A stretch of DNA of 64,000 bases from Flavobacterium algicola (GTDB lineage Bacteria; Bacteroidota; Bacteroidia; Flavobacteriales; Flavobacteriaceae): the NCBI RefSeq assembly GCF_022399565.1, contig NZ_JAJTUT010000004.1, positions 1 through 64,000 of the forward strand, in the 5' to 3' direction. Shown here piece after piece: positions 54,261-64,000 of the stretch (position 1 is the stretch's first letter; each line of letters opens with the position of its first letter). Below the pieces are notes generated by a model, which saw nothing but the letters and a program-made list of their open reading frames with translations, was not told the origin of the DNA and ran no database searches. The translations under genes and the position numbers were made by a program.

Positions 54261-55763
54261 ATGAAAAAAAAAATATTGAATTGCACTTTTTTACTTTTGT
54301 CACTTAGCTTTTTTGTAAAAGTAAATGCCCAAAAAAAATCCCCAAATATTGTAGTGATTATGGCGGATGATATTGGTTTGGGTGACATTGGTTACTACCA
54401 TAAGCAACGCACAGGTAAAGATGCGGTAGCACCTACCCCAAATATTGATGCTTTGTTCGGTCAAGGAATGCGTTTTTCTGATGCGCATTCTCCTGCATCT
54501 TTGTGTGCGCCAACACGTTTCTCGATGCTGACAGGGAATTATTCGTATAGAAATAGTCGTCCTTATGGTGTTTGGTCGCCCGAATCAGATGCATTGATCG
54601 ACCCAAAATTTACTACTAGTGCAAGAATTGCCAAAACGGGTGGTTATAAAACAGCTTTCTTTGGTAAATGGGGTTTAGGTGGTGTTTGGAAATCTAAAAA
54701 AAGTGCTGATTATACTAAAATTGAAGAAGGGGCTCTAACTTATGGTTTTGATTATGCGGTTGAATTACCTCAAGGAATTCAAAATCAGCCATATGCTTTT
54801 TATGAAAATCGCAATTGGGTAAAGCTAAACGCAAATTCAACTATGGTTGATTTAACCGCTGACCAAACAGGGTATTCAAGCGAAGGAAATAATAAAGACG
54901 AACATGAAGATAGAGGTGGAATTGGAGATTCTTTTTGGGATCCAAGAAACGCTGGTAAGTTTCTAGCAGACAAAGCAGTTTCGTATATCAATAAACAAAA
55001 TAATGCGGCTCCTTTCTTTTTATACTACTGTAGCCAAGCGGTTCATGTACCACACATGCCACCAACAGAGTTTAACGGAATGAAGATAGCAGGAGCTACA
55101 CCAGGTAGACATGGTGATATGATTCACGAGTTAGATGCGCAAGTAGGACTCATCATCGCGGCTCTTAAAAAAGCAGGAGTGTATGAGAATACATTATTCA
55201 TTTTTACGTCGGATAATGGTGGTTTGAACATTGACGATGCTATGAAAAAAGCAGGTCACGACTCAAGCAACGGATTGTCAGGAAAAAAGGGGTCGATTAA
55301 TGAAGGTGGACATAGAGTTCCTTTTGTAGCAGTTTGGCCTGGGATTATTAAACCTAATACAGAGTCGAAAGTGGCTATTGTTGGTCAAGATATAGTAGCT
55401 ACTGTGGCAGCGCTAACCAATCAAAAATTAGATACTTCAAAAGTATTTGATTCGGCTAACTTGATTCCTGTTTTCAAAAACAATACTACCGAGCCAGTAC
55501 ATCAATATTTAATGCATCAATCAAAAGTAGGACCTACTTACGCTATCAGAGACGGTCAGTGGAAATTGATTATCAAAGGAGTGTCCTCAGGTGACATGAG
55601 CAAAAATAAAGCCGTCGCATTGTATGATTTGAATGCAAATCTAAATGAAGTAGAAACAGAAAATTTGGTAGCAAATCCAAAATATGCAAATCAAATAAAG
55701 GAAATGTTGGCAAACTATGAACGTTTAAGAACTTCGGGAGTAGCCACTACAATTAAAAAATAA
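54261..55763 (+). CDS. Family S1 sulfatase (CAPTR type)
   Basis: A 500-residue exported sulfatase with signal ending VKVNAQ. The formylglycine site is CAPTR with Cys82 (SPASLCAPTRFSMLTGNYSY), a Ser-to-Thr variant seen in some bacterial arylsulfatase-like groups and compatible with the core CxPxR rule. Motifs include IVVIMADDIGLGDIGYY, NIDALFGQGMRFSDAHS, GKWGLGG, SQAVHVPHMPP, FTSDNGGLN and KKGSINEGGHRVPFVAVWPG. It stands alone between terminator and leader regions, so it is probably transcribed singly. The target sulfate position is unknown. Confidence 0.9.
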   Translation: MKKKILNCTFLLLSLSFFVKVNAQKKSPNIVVIMADDIGLGDIGYYHKQRTGKDAVAPTPNIDALFGQGMRFSDAHSPASLCAPTRFSMLTGNYSYRNSRPYGVWSPESDALIDPKFTTSARIAKTGGYKTAFFGKWGLGGVWKSKKSADYTKIEEGALTYGFDYAVELPQGIQNQPYAFYENRNWVKLNANSTMVDLTADQTGYSSEGNNKDEHEDRGGIGDSFWDPRNAGKFLADKAVSYINKQNNAAPFFLYYCSQAVHVPHMPPTEFNGMKIAGATPGRHGDMIHELDAQVGLIIAALKKAGVYENTLFIFTSDNGGLNIDDAMKKAGHDSSNGLSGKKGSINEGGHRVPFVAVWPGIIKPNTESKVAIVGQDIVATVAALTNQKLDTSKVFDSANLIPVFKNNTTEPVHQYLMHQSKVGPTYAIRDGQWKLIIKGVSSGDMSKNKAVALYDLNANLNEVETENLVANPKYANQIKEMLANYERLRTSGVATTIKK

Positions 55764-55992
55764 ATTTTATAAAAAGTATTAAGATAATTGTAATTGTGAC
55801 CTTCTGTCCCTATAATACGGTGCTAAATGTACCCACAAAGACATTTTATATATAGATAAAGACATCTGTTGTGTACAACAAACTTAATTTTGGTAGATTA
55901 AAATAGCTGACTGAGACAATCATCACATGTATGCGATCTTGACATCAAGAGCTTTTTTAAAACAGTGCTATTTTCTACCAAAACCAACAGAA

Positions 55993-58566
55993 ATGAATTT
56001 TATCGAACAAATTTACCACGAAAGAATAAAGCAACGCAAGCCTTTTTTTAATCTAAAAATGGCTTGTGTTCTACTACTTTTTTCGAGTCTAGATATGAAA
56101 GCACAACTAGAGCAAACCGCTTTGTCAAAGATTAAAGAGTTACAAACTTTGATGACTCAAGCCGAAAACAAAGGTATTGATGTTACCAAAGAAAAAATGA
56201 CCATTCGTACCGCTCAGGTATTCTTGAATTATGCTAATTGGGATCAGGATAATATGTCTATAAACACCGATCAGTTTGCATTGGTGACGGCGTATAAAAA
56301 AAATGCCGCTCAAATGGCGCAAGATTTACCTGATTTTGAAAGAAATGATATTATCAAAATGCTTGATGATTCAAAGGCGTATTTAAGCAGATTGATAGCA
56401 GGAGATATAAAAAGAAAACCAACTCCTAGTATTGATTGGGCAGCTGTGAACATCAATGGAAATAAAGTAGTTTATCAAGGCAAGCCTGTTTTCTTATCTG
56501 ATTTTAGCTGGAAACCAGAAATTGGAACACTAACGGACTACTTTGGTAATTTAGATGGTTTTTTCCTGAGCCCTGTTCATGTTAGCAATGCTATGGGAAC
56601 CATCAAAACTTCGGTTATAAGTGACTTGCAAGGTAAACCTTCAGGACGTTTTGGAAGTGTATTTTTAAATCATAAAAATGTACCTGATTGGGCTGAAACA
56701 AAATACGGCCCTGGTTTTAAAATGCGTGAAGGTACTTTTACAGCATACGATATTGACAACCCTGGAGCAAGAGAAATGCAAGGCTATTTATTGGGAGCAA
56801 CTGTTCCTAAAATGGCAGGAAAAAAATATACTGAATTAGGGTATTTGTTATGTAACGAACCTCATTTTTTCACTACCGAAGGCGTGTGGGCAACAGGGCC
56901 CGTATCCACTTACACTATAGAGAAATTCAAGATTTGGTTAAAAGACAAACACAATACTATTGCGGCTTTAAATGCTGTTTGGGGAACTAGTTTTACTTCT
57001 TTTGACACGGTTACGATTACGATTCCTATCGCGGCTAATTTATTAGGAACACCTAAGTGGTATGATTGGGTTACTTTTAATTCAGATCGTGTTACAGATT
57101 GGTACACTTTTTTAAAAACAGAGATTAAAAAATATGATTCGAATGCAAAAGTGCATCTCAAAATCATGCCTAATCTATGGACAGAAAACAATCGGAATCA
57201 CGGTATTGACTTGGAGAAATTAACCAATTTAAGTGAAATAATTGGTAACGATGCCGGTGCTATCGATTCTCATATGTGGGGAGCAAAGCAAGAGTGGGAA
57301 GATCATTTTGGTTTTGAATGGCGAGAATTATGCATGGGATATGATTTTATGACTTCCGTAAGTCCGGATAAAATTATATACAATTCAGAAACCCATTTTT
57401 TATCTACCGCATCTTTTCGAGATTTATATCTTAAGCCAGACTATGCTCGTTCGGTCTATTGGTTGGGTTTTTTACAAGGATTGAATGTGAGTCAAACCTG
57501 GTATTGGTCACGTAGGGAAGATGGATCCATGCGCAATCTTGGCGATAAAGGATATGCAGGTTCCAATAATCAACAAGCTCGAATTATTAATGAAGTCACG
57601 TCTACAGTAATGGACTTGAATACGTTCTCGGAAGAAATTGATGCATTGCAACATCTAAAAAAGCCTATTAGAATTTTCTATTCTGAAACTTCAGCTACCA
57701 ATAAAACGTCGCATATGGATGATATTTTCCATTTGTATCAAGCATTGTATTTTAATGGATTACCAATAGGATTTGCAACTGAAAATATATTATCAACTCA
57801 AAGCAAGGCCAATTGGGATGTTGTTTTGGTGTACAAAACACCTTTTGTGACAGATAAGGAATTTGCGGCTTTACAGGCCTACTTGAATGCAGGCGGAACA
57901 GTAATAGCGGATACGGAGAGTCTACAAAAAAATGAATACAACCAGCTGCGTTCGGCAACTTTGTCAGCAGGTAGTGGTTCGTTAATTAGTCTTTCAAACT
58001 ACGATGCGATGGCTTCAAAAGCTATTGAAGTCGTAACAAGTAAAAACCATGCCTCACGATTTGATTTAGTTGAAACCAATGCTTTAAACGTAAAAGGGTG
58101 TATGTGGAAAGCAACTACTTTACCGGATGGGAGGAATATTATTTCGATTGTGAATATAGGGAAGGGAACCGCAACGATAGCGCTTTCATTCGATGGAAAA
58201 ACAACGACTCCGTTTACAAATTTACTGACAAATGAGGTTGTTCCTGCTACATTTACGATGAATTCAGAAACCGTTTTATTATTAGAAGCAGGTAGTGCGT
58301 TAAAGGTACATGATTTTAATACTAAAGAAGAAACATTACATGTCTTTCCAAACCCAACTACGGGCAGTGTAACCATTGATGTAGATACTAATAAGACTCA
58401 AGTAGAAGTGAAGCTCTATAACTCAAATTCTCAATTGGTGATGTCTAAAATGGCGGTTGTTCACAATAACCAAATACAGTTGCATCTAGAAAGTGTACCG
58501 GCAGGAGTCTATGTTGCAAAAGTGGCATTAGAAAAAAAATATGCTATAAAAATCATAAAAAAATAA
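55993..58566 (+). CDS. GH42-like clan A glycoside hydrolase with T9SS type A domain
   Basis: An 857-residue secreted protein; I take the ATG at 55993, since the 22 residues before it (from 55927) look like leader, and the hydrophobic signal is at MACVLLLFSSLDMKA. After a helical region of about 110 residues comes a TIM-barrel of the GH42/clan A type with the acid/base E289 in LLCNEPHFF, nucleophile E466 in IIYNSETHF, and GVWATGPVSTYTIEKFKIWLKDK and YWLGFLQGLNVSQTWYWSR around them. A trimerisation-like domain follows (WDVVLVYKTPFVTDKEF), then a C-terminal type A sorting domain (LHVFPNPTTGSVTI). A related PUL enzyme in carrageenan users removes beta-linked galactose units; family could be GH42 or a recent offshoot such as GH167. 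Secretion through type IX implies an extracellular role. Confidence 0.75.
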   Translation: MNFIEQIYHERIKQRKPFFNLKMACVLLLFSSLDMKAQLEQTALSKIKELQTLMTQAENKGIDVTKEKMTIRTAQVFLNYANWDQDNMSINTDQFALVTAYKKNAAQMAQDLPDFERNDIIKMLDDSKAYLSRLIAGDIKRKPTPSIDWAAVNINGNKVVYQGKPVFLSDFSWKPEIGTLTDYFGNLDGFFLSPVHVSNAMGTIKTSVISDLQGKPSGRFGSVFLNHKNVPDWAETKYGPGFKMREGTFTAYDIDNPGAREMQGYLLGATVPKMAGKKYTELGYLLCNEPHFFTTEGVWATGPVSTYTIEKFKIWLKDKHNTIAALNAVWGTSFTSFDTVTITIPIAANLLGTPKWYDWVTFNSDRVTDWYTFLKTEIKKYDSNAKVHLKIMPNLWTENNRNHGIDLEKLTNLSEIIGNDAGAIDSHMWGAKQEWEDHFGFEWRELCMGYDFMTSVSPDKIIYNSETHFLSTASFRDLYLKPDYARSVYWLGFLQGLNVSQTWYWSRREDGSMRNLGDKGYAGSNNQQARIINEVTSTVMDLNTFSEEIDALQHLKKPIRIFYSETSATNKTSHMDDIFHLYQALYFNGLPIGFATENILSTQSKANWDVVLVYKTPFVTDKEFAALQAYLNAGGTVIADTESLQKNEYNQLRSATLSAGSGSLISLSNYDAMASKAIEVVTSKNHASRFDLVETNALNVKGCMWKATTLPDGRNIISIVNIGKGTATIALSFDGKTTTPFTNLLTNEVVPATFTMNSETVLLLEAGSALKVHDFNTKEETLHVFPNPTTGSVTIDVDTNKTQVEVKLYNSNSQLVMSKMAVVHNNQIQLHLESVPAGVYVAKVALEKKYAIKIIKK

Positions 58567-58877
58567 TTCAGATATCACCTTGTAAGTTAATGTTCTACTA
58601 CTGTAATAAGTAGTAATTGCTTCTGATCAGATTGAAAAAGAAAACACTAAGTTAAACCTTATGTAACGTAATAATCTAATCTACACTCCTAGTTTGTATG
58701 CAGCATAGGATTAAAAACTGGTTTTAAATTTATAAATAACTGGTACGGTAGCCGAATGTTTAAGTCATTATTAGACTAGCTTTGTTTATCACGTAGCAAA
58801 CAATCAATTCGAATTATCAACAATCAAAGTATTAAAAAAATAATAATAATCTAAATATGTGTTTAAAATTCTCTAGT
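58567..58877. other. Intergenic leader of lipoprotein sulfatase
   Basis: About 310 bases with no supported gene, RNA or repeat. The last 60 bases are strongly A-rich before the ATG. No confident promoter boxes found. Confidence 0.35.
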
Positions 58878-60437
58878 ATGAAATACTCTTTAATTTTTGT
58901 CCTTTCATTGTCTTTGTTAGGATGTAATGTAAGTAAAAACAAGCATGAAGATCATGCACAAGCAGAGGCAAATTCAAAACCAAATATCATCATTATTTAT
59001 GCTGATGATTTAGGATACGGTGATCTTGGTGCTTATGGTGGAACAGGAATAAAGACGCCAAATATTGATAAATTAATCAATGGGGGAATGATGTTTACAA
59101 GTGGTTATGCTACATCTGCAACCTGTACACCTAGTAGATATGGATTATTGACGGGTACGTATCCTTGGAGAAATTCAGATGCTAAAATCCTACCAGGAAC
59201 AGCACCATTGTTGATTGATGTGAACCAAATGACTATCCCAAAGATGTTGAAAGACTCGGGCTATGATACTGGAATTGTAGGGAAATGGCATTTAGGTTTA
59301 GGGAACGGCGATGTAGACTGGAACAAGCACATTAGCCCAAGTCCAAACGAAGTTGGTTTTGACTACAGTTTTATCATGGCAGCTACGCAAGACAGAGTGC
59401 CTACAGTATACATTAAAGATGGTAATGTAGTGGGCTTGGATCCAAAAGATCCCATCATGGTAGATTACAAAAAGAATTTTGAGGGAGAGCCTACTGCAAT
59501 TAGTAACCCAGAAATGTTGACAATGAAATGGCACCACGGTCATAACAACAGTATTGTTAACGGTATTCCAAGAATTGGTTACATGAAAGGTGGAGAAGCT
59601 GCAAAATGGAAAGACGAAGATATGGCCGATACTTTTTTGGCAGAAGCTAAGAATTATATTGGAAACCATTCCAAAAGCCCATTCTTCTTGTATTATGCTT
59701 TACAACAACCACACGTACCACGTACGCCGAGTCCACGTTTCGTAGGAGCATCAGGTTTAGGACCAAGAGGCGATGTAATTGTAGAAGCGGACTGGTGTGT
59801 AGGTGAATTGATGAAAAAGTTAGAAAGCGAAGGACTTTTAGAAAACACTTTGATTATCTTTTCTAGTGATAACGGACCCGTTTTAAACGATGGTTATTAT
59901 GATGATGCGGTCGAAAAATTAGGAAATCACAAACCAACAGGACCATTAAGAGGTGGGAAATACAGTTTACTTGATGGTGGAACGAGAGTTCCATTCTTTA
60001 CCTTTTGGAAAGGGCATATAAAACCAGGAAAATCGGATGCTGTAGTGTGTCAGATGGATTTGTTGGCCTCATTAGCCTCTTTAGTAGGAAGTAAAGAAAC
60101 AAGTCTGAGTGATAGTCAAAACTTACTAAGTGATTTTTTAGGAAAAAGCAAAGATGGGCGAGAAGCTTTGGTTTTAGAAGCCAATTCAAAAACACTATTG
60201 AGAAAAGGAGATTGGATTATGATTCCACCGTACAAAGGCTCACCAAAAATAAATACAGAGGTCAATATCGAAATGGGTCCTGATGACGATTACCAATTGT
60301 ACAATACTAAAAAAGATATTGGTCAAACCAATAACGTAGCAAAATCAAATCCTGAAAAATTGAAAGAGATGATAGCTACTTTTGTTAAAGTAAGAGGTGC
60401 TGACTATAAAAACACTACAGAACTTAAATTGCAATAA
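58878..60437 (+). CDS. Family S1 sulfatase (CTPSR type, lipoprotein)
   Basis: A 519-residue sulfatase from the ATG that precedes a lipoprotein signal (FVLSLSLLGCNVSK); an ATG seven codons earlier is also open. The formylglycine site is the classical CTPSR with Cys83 in TSATCTPSRYGLLTGTYPW. Other motifs are IIIYADDLGYGDLGAYGG, VGKWHLGLG, YYALQQPHVPRTPSPRF, IFSSDNGPVLNDGYYDD and GGKYSLLDGGTRVPFF. It belongs to the arylsulfatase A-like bulk of S1. It is the last enzyme gene before the regulator and ends at a strong terminator. The sulfate position attacked is unknown. Confidence 0.9.
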   Translation: MKYSLIFVLSLSLLGCNVSKNKHEDHAQAEANSKPNIIIIYADDLGYGDLGAYGGTGIKTPNIDKLINGGMMFTSGYATSATCTPSRYGLLTGTYPWRNSDAKILPGTAPLLIDVNQMTIPKMLKDSGYDTGIVGKWHLGLGNGDVDWNKHISPSPNEVGFDYSFIMAATQDRVPTVYIKDGNVVGLDPKDPIMVDYKKNFEGEPTAISNPEMLTMKWHHGHNNSIVNGIPRIGYMKGGEAAKWKDEDMADTFLAEAKNYIGNHSKSPFFLYYALQQPHVPRTPSPRFVGASGLGPRGDVIVEADWCVGELMKKLESEGLLENTLIIFSSDNGPVLNDGYYDDAVEKLGNHKPTGPLRGGKYSLLDGGTRVPFFTFWKGHIKPGKSDAVVCQMDLLASLASLVGSKETSLSDSQNLLSDFLGKSKDGREALVLEANSKTLLRKGDWIMIPPYKGSPKINTEVNIEMGPDDDYQLYNTKKDIGQTNNVAKSNPEKLKEMIATFVKVRGADYKNTTELKLQ

Positions 60438-60461
60438 AAATAGTTTGTAATAGTATTGATT

Positions 60462-60506
60462 AGCAACTCTCTAAAAGTGTGAAACTTGAGGAGAGTTGCT
60501 TTTTTT
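60462..60506 (+). terminator. Terminator between sulfatase and hybrid regulator
   Basis: A perfect 10-bp stem (AGCAACTCTC/GAGAGTTGCT) with a 19-base loop and a run of T, 24 bp after the sulfatase stop. Confidence 0.75.
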
Positions 60507-60558
60507 ATAGGATGCTCAGTTACCCTAGTGCCGCCAATCTATTTGCTATTGTTGGGGA

Positions 60559-60585
60559 TTGTTCAGCTGTTTTTGCTTATATTTA
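60559..60585 (+). promoter_or_regulatory. Possible Bacteroidota-type promoter of the regulator gene
   Basis: TTG at 60559-60561 and TATATTTA at 60578-60585, 16 bases apart, resembling the -33 TTG and -7 TAnnTTTG boxes; the last base of the -7 box deviates. It lies 35 bp ahead of the regulator's ATG, on the far side of a terminator. Suggestive only. Confidence 0.3.
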
Positions 60586-60620
60586 GCCTTACCAAAAAAC
60601 TAACCATACCACACCGCCAA

Positions 60621-63600
60621 ATGTTAAACAAAATCATACGAATCCTTGTTTTTACTCTGTTTGCCTTGAAACTTCAGGCGCAGGTGGATCAATTAACTTA
60701 TTCCAAAAATATTTCGATATCCAATGGCTTGGCGCACAATGGTGTTACTTCTATTTTAGAGGATTCCAAAGGGTACATTTGGATAGGAACTTATGATGGA
60801 TTAAACCGCTATGATGGTTACGGATTTTCAATATTTAAAAATTCTGTTGACAATGATATTTTGGTCAATAACCGTATTCGCACATTAGCTGAAGACAAAA
60901 AAGGCAACTTGTGGATAGGTACCGATGAGGGCATTTCGATCTACACCTATACCAAAGAAAAATTCACCACCTTATTTTCTAATGATTTAGTGAAAAAAGG
61001 AACTACGGGGCCTATTGTAAGAAAAATACTTTTCAATACCGTAAAAAGAATAGTTGTTTGTGCCACCGAACATAAAGGACTCTTAATCTTCAATGATGAT
61101 TACAGTTTTAATCATCAATATGTTCCTGTTCTCAAAGGATCTAAAAGCATTTCATTTTATGACGGAATAGCTATTGATGATGAAAATTATTTATTTTCTA
61201 CTTCGATCGGAATAATTTCGTTTAATCTAGCGACTAAAAAATACAAATTAGAACTAGCAACAGCTATCCGTTATTCTAAATCACTTTTAAAAATAAACAA
61301 GACGCAATTGGTCGTAACTCTAGATAAAGGTGTAGCAGTAGTAGATTATAAAAAAACAGGAAGCAAAATTCAGTATCACCTTAACCATACCGATTTAAAA
61401 CAATATGAATTTGTAACGGCAGCGGTTGACCATCATAACAATTTATGGTTAGGAACCACGAGAGATGGATTTCTTCACATAAACAATGCTTCGTTGTTGG
61501 GCAACAAAAAGCAATATAAAATTAAGGAGTGCAGCTTTGCGCCAAGTTTGCTTAGAGTGAGTTGCTTTGCACCCTTAAAAAATAGTTGTTGGGTAGGAAG
61601 TTATAATAAAGGACTTTTTAAATTCGAATTGAATGAAAACCCGTTCAAGCATTATAATAAAAGTAAAAATCTCCCTTATGGTTTAACGACAAACGAGGTT
61701 TTGAATATAGCGCCTATTGATGCCAATCGAGTATATCTCTCAACGATTCAAGGTGGTTTGAGTTTGTTTAATACGGCTACAGATGTTTTTGAGCCTATTC
61801 CTTTTGCTATTTCAAAAGAAAATTTAGATAAAGTAGGAGCTGTTTTTGTAGATAGCAACAAGAGCATCTGGTTTAAAGTAGCAGAAAAAGGTCTTTTTAG
61901 AGTCAAAAAAGGCAGTACCCATCCGGAATTTATTTCACTTTTAGAATCTAAGAAGTTCGGCTATGATTCAGTTAAAGTACTTGCCGAAGATGCCGAAGGG
62001 AATATCTTAATTGGAGGTTCTGAGGACTTTTATAAACTTGTTTTGGACGCTAATAAAGCGGTGGTTAGGGTAGAAATGCTCAACAATAATCCTTATTTTA
62101 AAGATACAAAAATCTCATTGATTCGTTGCATATATCCAGATCCGCTCTACAAAAACTTGCTGTGGATTGGTACCAATGCCGATGGCTTGTACCGACTCGA
62201 TTTGAGCCATAACAAATCAATAGAAAAAGCTAAAATTGACCGTTTTACCAATGACAAAAGAAACAAAAAAACGATTTCTAGTAGTTTTGTTACTTCCGTT
62301 ATTCGATTACCCAACAAAGATTTATGGGTAGGAACAGAGAGAGGCGGAATTTGTAAAGTCATAAATAGTGATAAAGATCCCGAGTTTATTTCTTTTTCTG
62401 AAAAACAAGGACTCTCAAATAATGTGGTGAAGAGTGTAATATATGATGGAGCCAAATCATTATGGATCACGACCAACATTGGTCTGAATAAATTCAATAT
62501 TGAAGATTATAGATTTCAAAAATTCACCATGACAGATGGTTTGCCTTTTGAAGATTTTAACTATGCTTTTGCGGTTTTAAAAAACGGCTATATTGTTTTG
62601 TCGGGTTTTGATGGGTTTAGTTATTTTAATCCAAAAAAGTTACCCACCAATGAAAAACTACCTCGTTTAGAACTGGGAGATCTCAAAGTATTTAGTGCCA
62701 ATATCAAAGCGGGCGACACGATCAATGATCGAATTTTGATGGACAAGCGCTTGAGTGATTTAGAGCAGCTTACACTCAAATACAATGAAAATGTGTTTTC
62801 AATTGGGGTTACTTCTTTGCATTTTTCCACACAAAGCAATCATTTTATAAAATACCAATTACTGCCGATTAATAAAGAATGGATCGAAATTCCTTCGGAT
62901 CAACGAAATATTTATTTTAACGGATTACCTCCTGGAGATTATGTACTGAAAGTGAAAGCATCAAATACGTTAAATAGATGGACCAAAAGTAAAGAGTTGA
63001 AAATAGTTATTGAACCACCATTTTGGAAAACCTCTTGGGCGTATATTTTGTATTATTTGACGGTGATCATCGGAGGTTATTTTGTGCTTCATTTTATATT
63101 GAGAATGCAGCGATTGAACCACAACATGCAAATTGAAGAATTAGAAAAAAGCAATATCAAGGAGATCAATGCGGCCAAGATGCGCTTTTTTAGTAATATT
63201 TCGCATGAAATTAAAACACCTCTAACATTAATTTCGGGACCAGTCGAGACACTCTATGCCCGATTTAAAAACAATCCAGAGGTTGAGGAAACTTTGAAAA
63301 TTGTCCAAAAACAATCGCGTAAGATCTCAAAATTATTAGATCAAGTTCATGATTTTCAAAAAGCTGATGCTAATTTATTGAAAATGAATTATACTTATTT
63401 CAACTTCAATTCATTTGTAAATGAGTTAATCTCAGAGTATCAATTCTTGGCACAAATGGAGCATAAAGTGATTGAATCGGTACCAAGTAGTGACAAGGTA
63501 TATGTGTACGCAGATAAAGATAAGCTCGAAAAGATTTTTAATAATTTATTGACGAATGCATTTAAATACACCAAAAAAAGTGATTTGATTCAGATACGCT

Positions 63601-64000
63601 ACCATGCGGAGGCAACCGATTTGTTCATTTCGGTGATTGACAAAGGTCGTGGAATCGATGCAGATGATTTGCCACACGTTTTTGAGCGTTTTTATCAATC
63701 CAAGAAAAAAGAAAATATTTATATCGGCGGATCGGGTATTGGGTTGGCATTTTCAAAACAGTTGGTCGAAATGCATTATGGATACATTAATGCGGAGAGC
63801 GAGGTAGGTGTTGGAACAACTATCAACGTCAAATTACCAATCGTGCATACGGAGTACACTGAGGATCAAAACGAAATTGAATATGAATTGTTGTCTGCAG
63901 AGCAAATGGTCAAACACAGTTTCTCTTTCAGTTCTATTGATTATAAAACGCTTCAGTTTGATAGTAGTTTTGCTGATGCCAAAATATTTATTGCAGAAGA
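60621..64000 (+). CDS. Hybrid two-component system regulator of the PUL (3' end outside window)
   Basis: The frame starts at ATG 60621 with signal peptide (IRILVFTLFALKLQAQ) and stays open to the right edge, over 1120 codons. It begins with a Reg_prop double propeller sensor (GYIWIGTYDGLNRYDGYGF, GNLWIGTDEGISIY), then a Y_Y_Y domain (FNGLPPGDYVLKVKASN), a membrane segment (SWAYILYYLTVIIGGYFVLHF), a histidine kinase dimerisation domain with FFSNISHEIKTPL and phospho-acceptor His862, and an ATPase domain (NNLLTNAFKY, DKGRGID, GGSGIGLAF). The last residues (KIFIAEE) could open a receiver domain; an AraC-type output domain would follow outside the window. Such one-protein systems sense an oligosaccharide in the periplasm and activate their neighbouring PUL, so it probably controls the genes upstream. 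Confidence 0.92.
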   Translation, partial: MLNKIIRILVFTLFALKLQAQVDQLTYSKNISISNGLAHNGVTSILEDSKGYIWIGTYDGLNRYDGYGFSIFKNSVDNDILVNNRIRTLAEDKKGNLWIGTDEGISIYTYTKEKFTTLFSNDLVKKGTTGPIVRKILFNTVKRIVVCATEHKGLLIFNDDYSFNHQYVPVLKGSKSISFYDGIAIDDENYLFSTSIGIISFNLATKKYKLELATAIRYSKSLLKINKTQLVVTLDKGVAVVDYKKTGSKIQYHLNHTDLKQYEFVTAAVDHHNNLWLGTTRDGFLHINNASLLGNKKQYKIKECSFAPSLLRVSCFAPLKNSCWVGSYNKGLFKFELNENPFKHYNKSKNLPYGLTTNEVLNIAPIDANRVYLSTIQGGLSLFNTATDVFEPIPFAISKENLDKVGAVFVDSNKSIWFKVAEKGLFRVKKGSTHPEFISLLESKKFGYDSVKVLAEDAEGNILIGGSEDFYKLVLDANKAVVRVEMLNNNPYFKDTKISLIRCIYPDPLYKNLLWIGTNADGLYRLDLSHNKSIEKAKIDRFTNDKRNKKTISSSFVTSVIRLPNKDLWVGTERGGICKVINSDKDPEFISFSEKQGLSNNVVKSVIYDGAKSLWITTNIGLNKFNIEDYRFQKFTMTDGLPFEDFNYAFAVLKNGYIVLSGFDGFSYFNPKKLPTNEKLPRLELGDLKVFSANIKAGDTINDRILMDKRLSDLEQLTLKYNENVFSIGVTSLHFSTQSNHFIKYQLLPINKEWIEIPSDQRNIYFNGLPPGDYVLKVKASNTLNRWTKSKELKIVIEPPFWKTSWAYILYYLTVIIGGYFVLHFILRMQRLNHNMQIEELEKSNIKEINAAKMRFFSNISHEIKTPLTLISGPVETLYARFKNNPEVEETLKIVQKQSRKISKLLDQVHDFQKADANLLKMNYTYFNFNSFVNELISEYQFLAQMEHKVIESVPSSDKVYVYADKDKLEKIFNNLLTNAFKYTKKSDLIQIRYHAEATDLFISVIDKGRGIDADDLPHVFERFYQSKKKENIYIGGSGIGLAFSKQLVEMHYGYINAESEVGVGTTINVKLPIVHTEYTEDQNEIEYELLSAEQMVKHSFSFSSIDYKTLQFDSSFADAKIFIAE

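Noticed and set aside
55868..55892. TAATTTTG as a promoter -7 box for the GH42-like gene, with TTG upstream
   Set aside because: The spacing of 13 bases between the boxes is too short for the Bacteroidota consensus.

Overview
This window comes from a low-GC, AT-rich chromosome of a Bacteroidota bacterium, most likely a marine member of the Flavobacteriaceae. The evidence is type IX secretion (T9SS) sorting domains, a PorP/SprF protein, two SusC/SusD pairs, a hybrid two-component regulator with a Reg_prop sensor, almost exclusive TAA stop codons, and genes for breaking down a sulfated red-algal galactan.

Layout. (1) Positions 1-2063: the 3' end of a T9SS type B surface protein with HYR repeats, followed by its PorP/SprF partner. 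(2) Positions 2064-7372: an accessory segment holding a 3' tRNA fragment, decayed gene remnants, and a large YobI-type P-loop NTPase on the minus strand that is split by a one-base frameshift through its Walker B motif. (3) Positions 7747 to the right edge: one long polysaccharide utilization locus (PUL), all on the plus strand.

The PUL holds two GH110-type exo-alpha-1,3-galactosidases, two SusC/SusD pairs with accessory surface proteins, an Asp-box propeller protein, a two-domain protein that matches GH150 lambda-carrageenase in size and architecture, and a GH31 enzyme. It also holds five beta-helix paralogues that resemble GH82 iota-carrageenases, six apparently intact sulfatases plus one dead one, a SASA-type esterase, a GH2 galactosidase with two in-frame TGA codons, a GH42-like clan-A hydrolase with a T9SS tag, and a hybrid two-component regulator that runs off the right edge.

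Proposed joint action (inference): sulfated galactan, best fitted by lambda-carrageenan, is cut outside or on the cell surface by the GH150-like and perhaps the GH82-like proteins. It is imported by the SusC/SusD pairs and stripped of sulfate by several S1 sulfatases. The alternating alpha-1,3 and beta-1,4 galactose units are then released by GH110/GH31 and GH2/GH42-like exo-enzymes, with the hybrid regulator sensing the oligosaccharide. The most unusual points are the five GH82-like paralogues that keep the recalled Gln/Glu/His positions but lack the Asp base, the lysine-rich tails on several secreted proteins, and several fresh-looking inactivating lesions (sulfatase, GH2, YobI).
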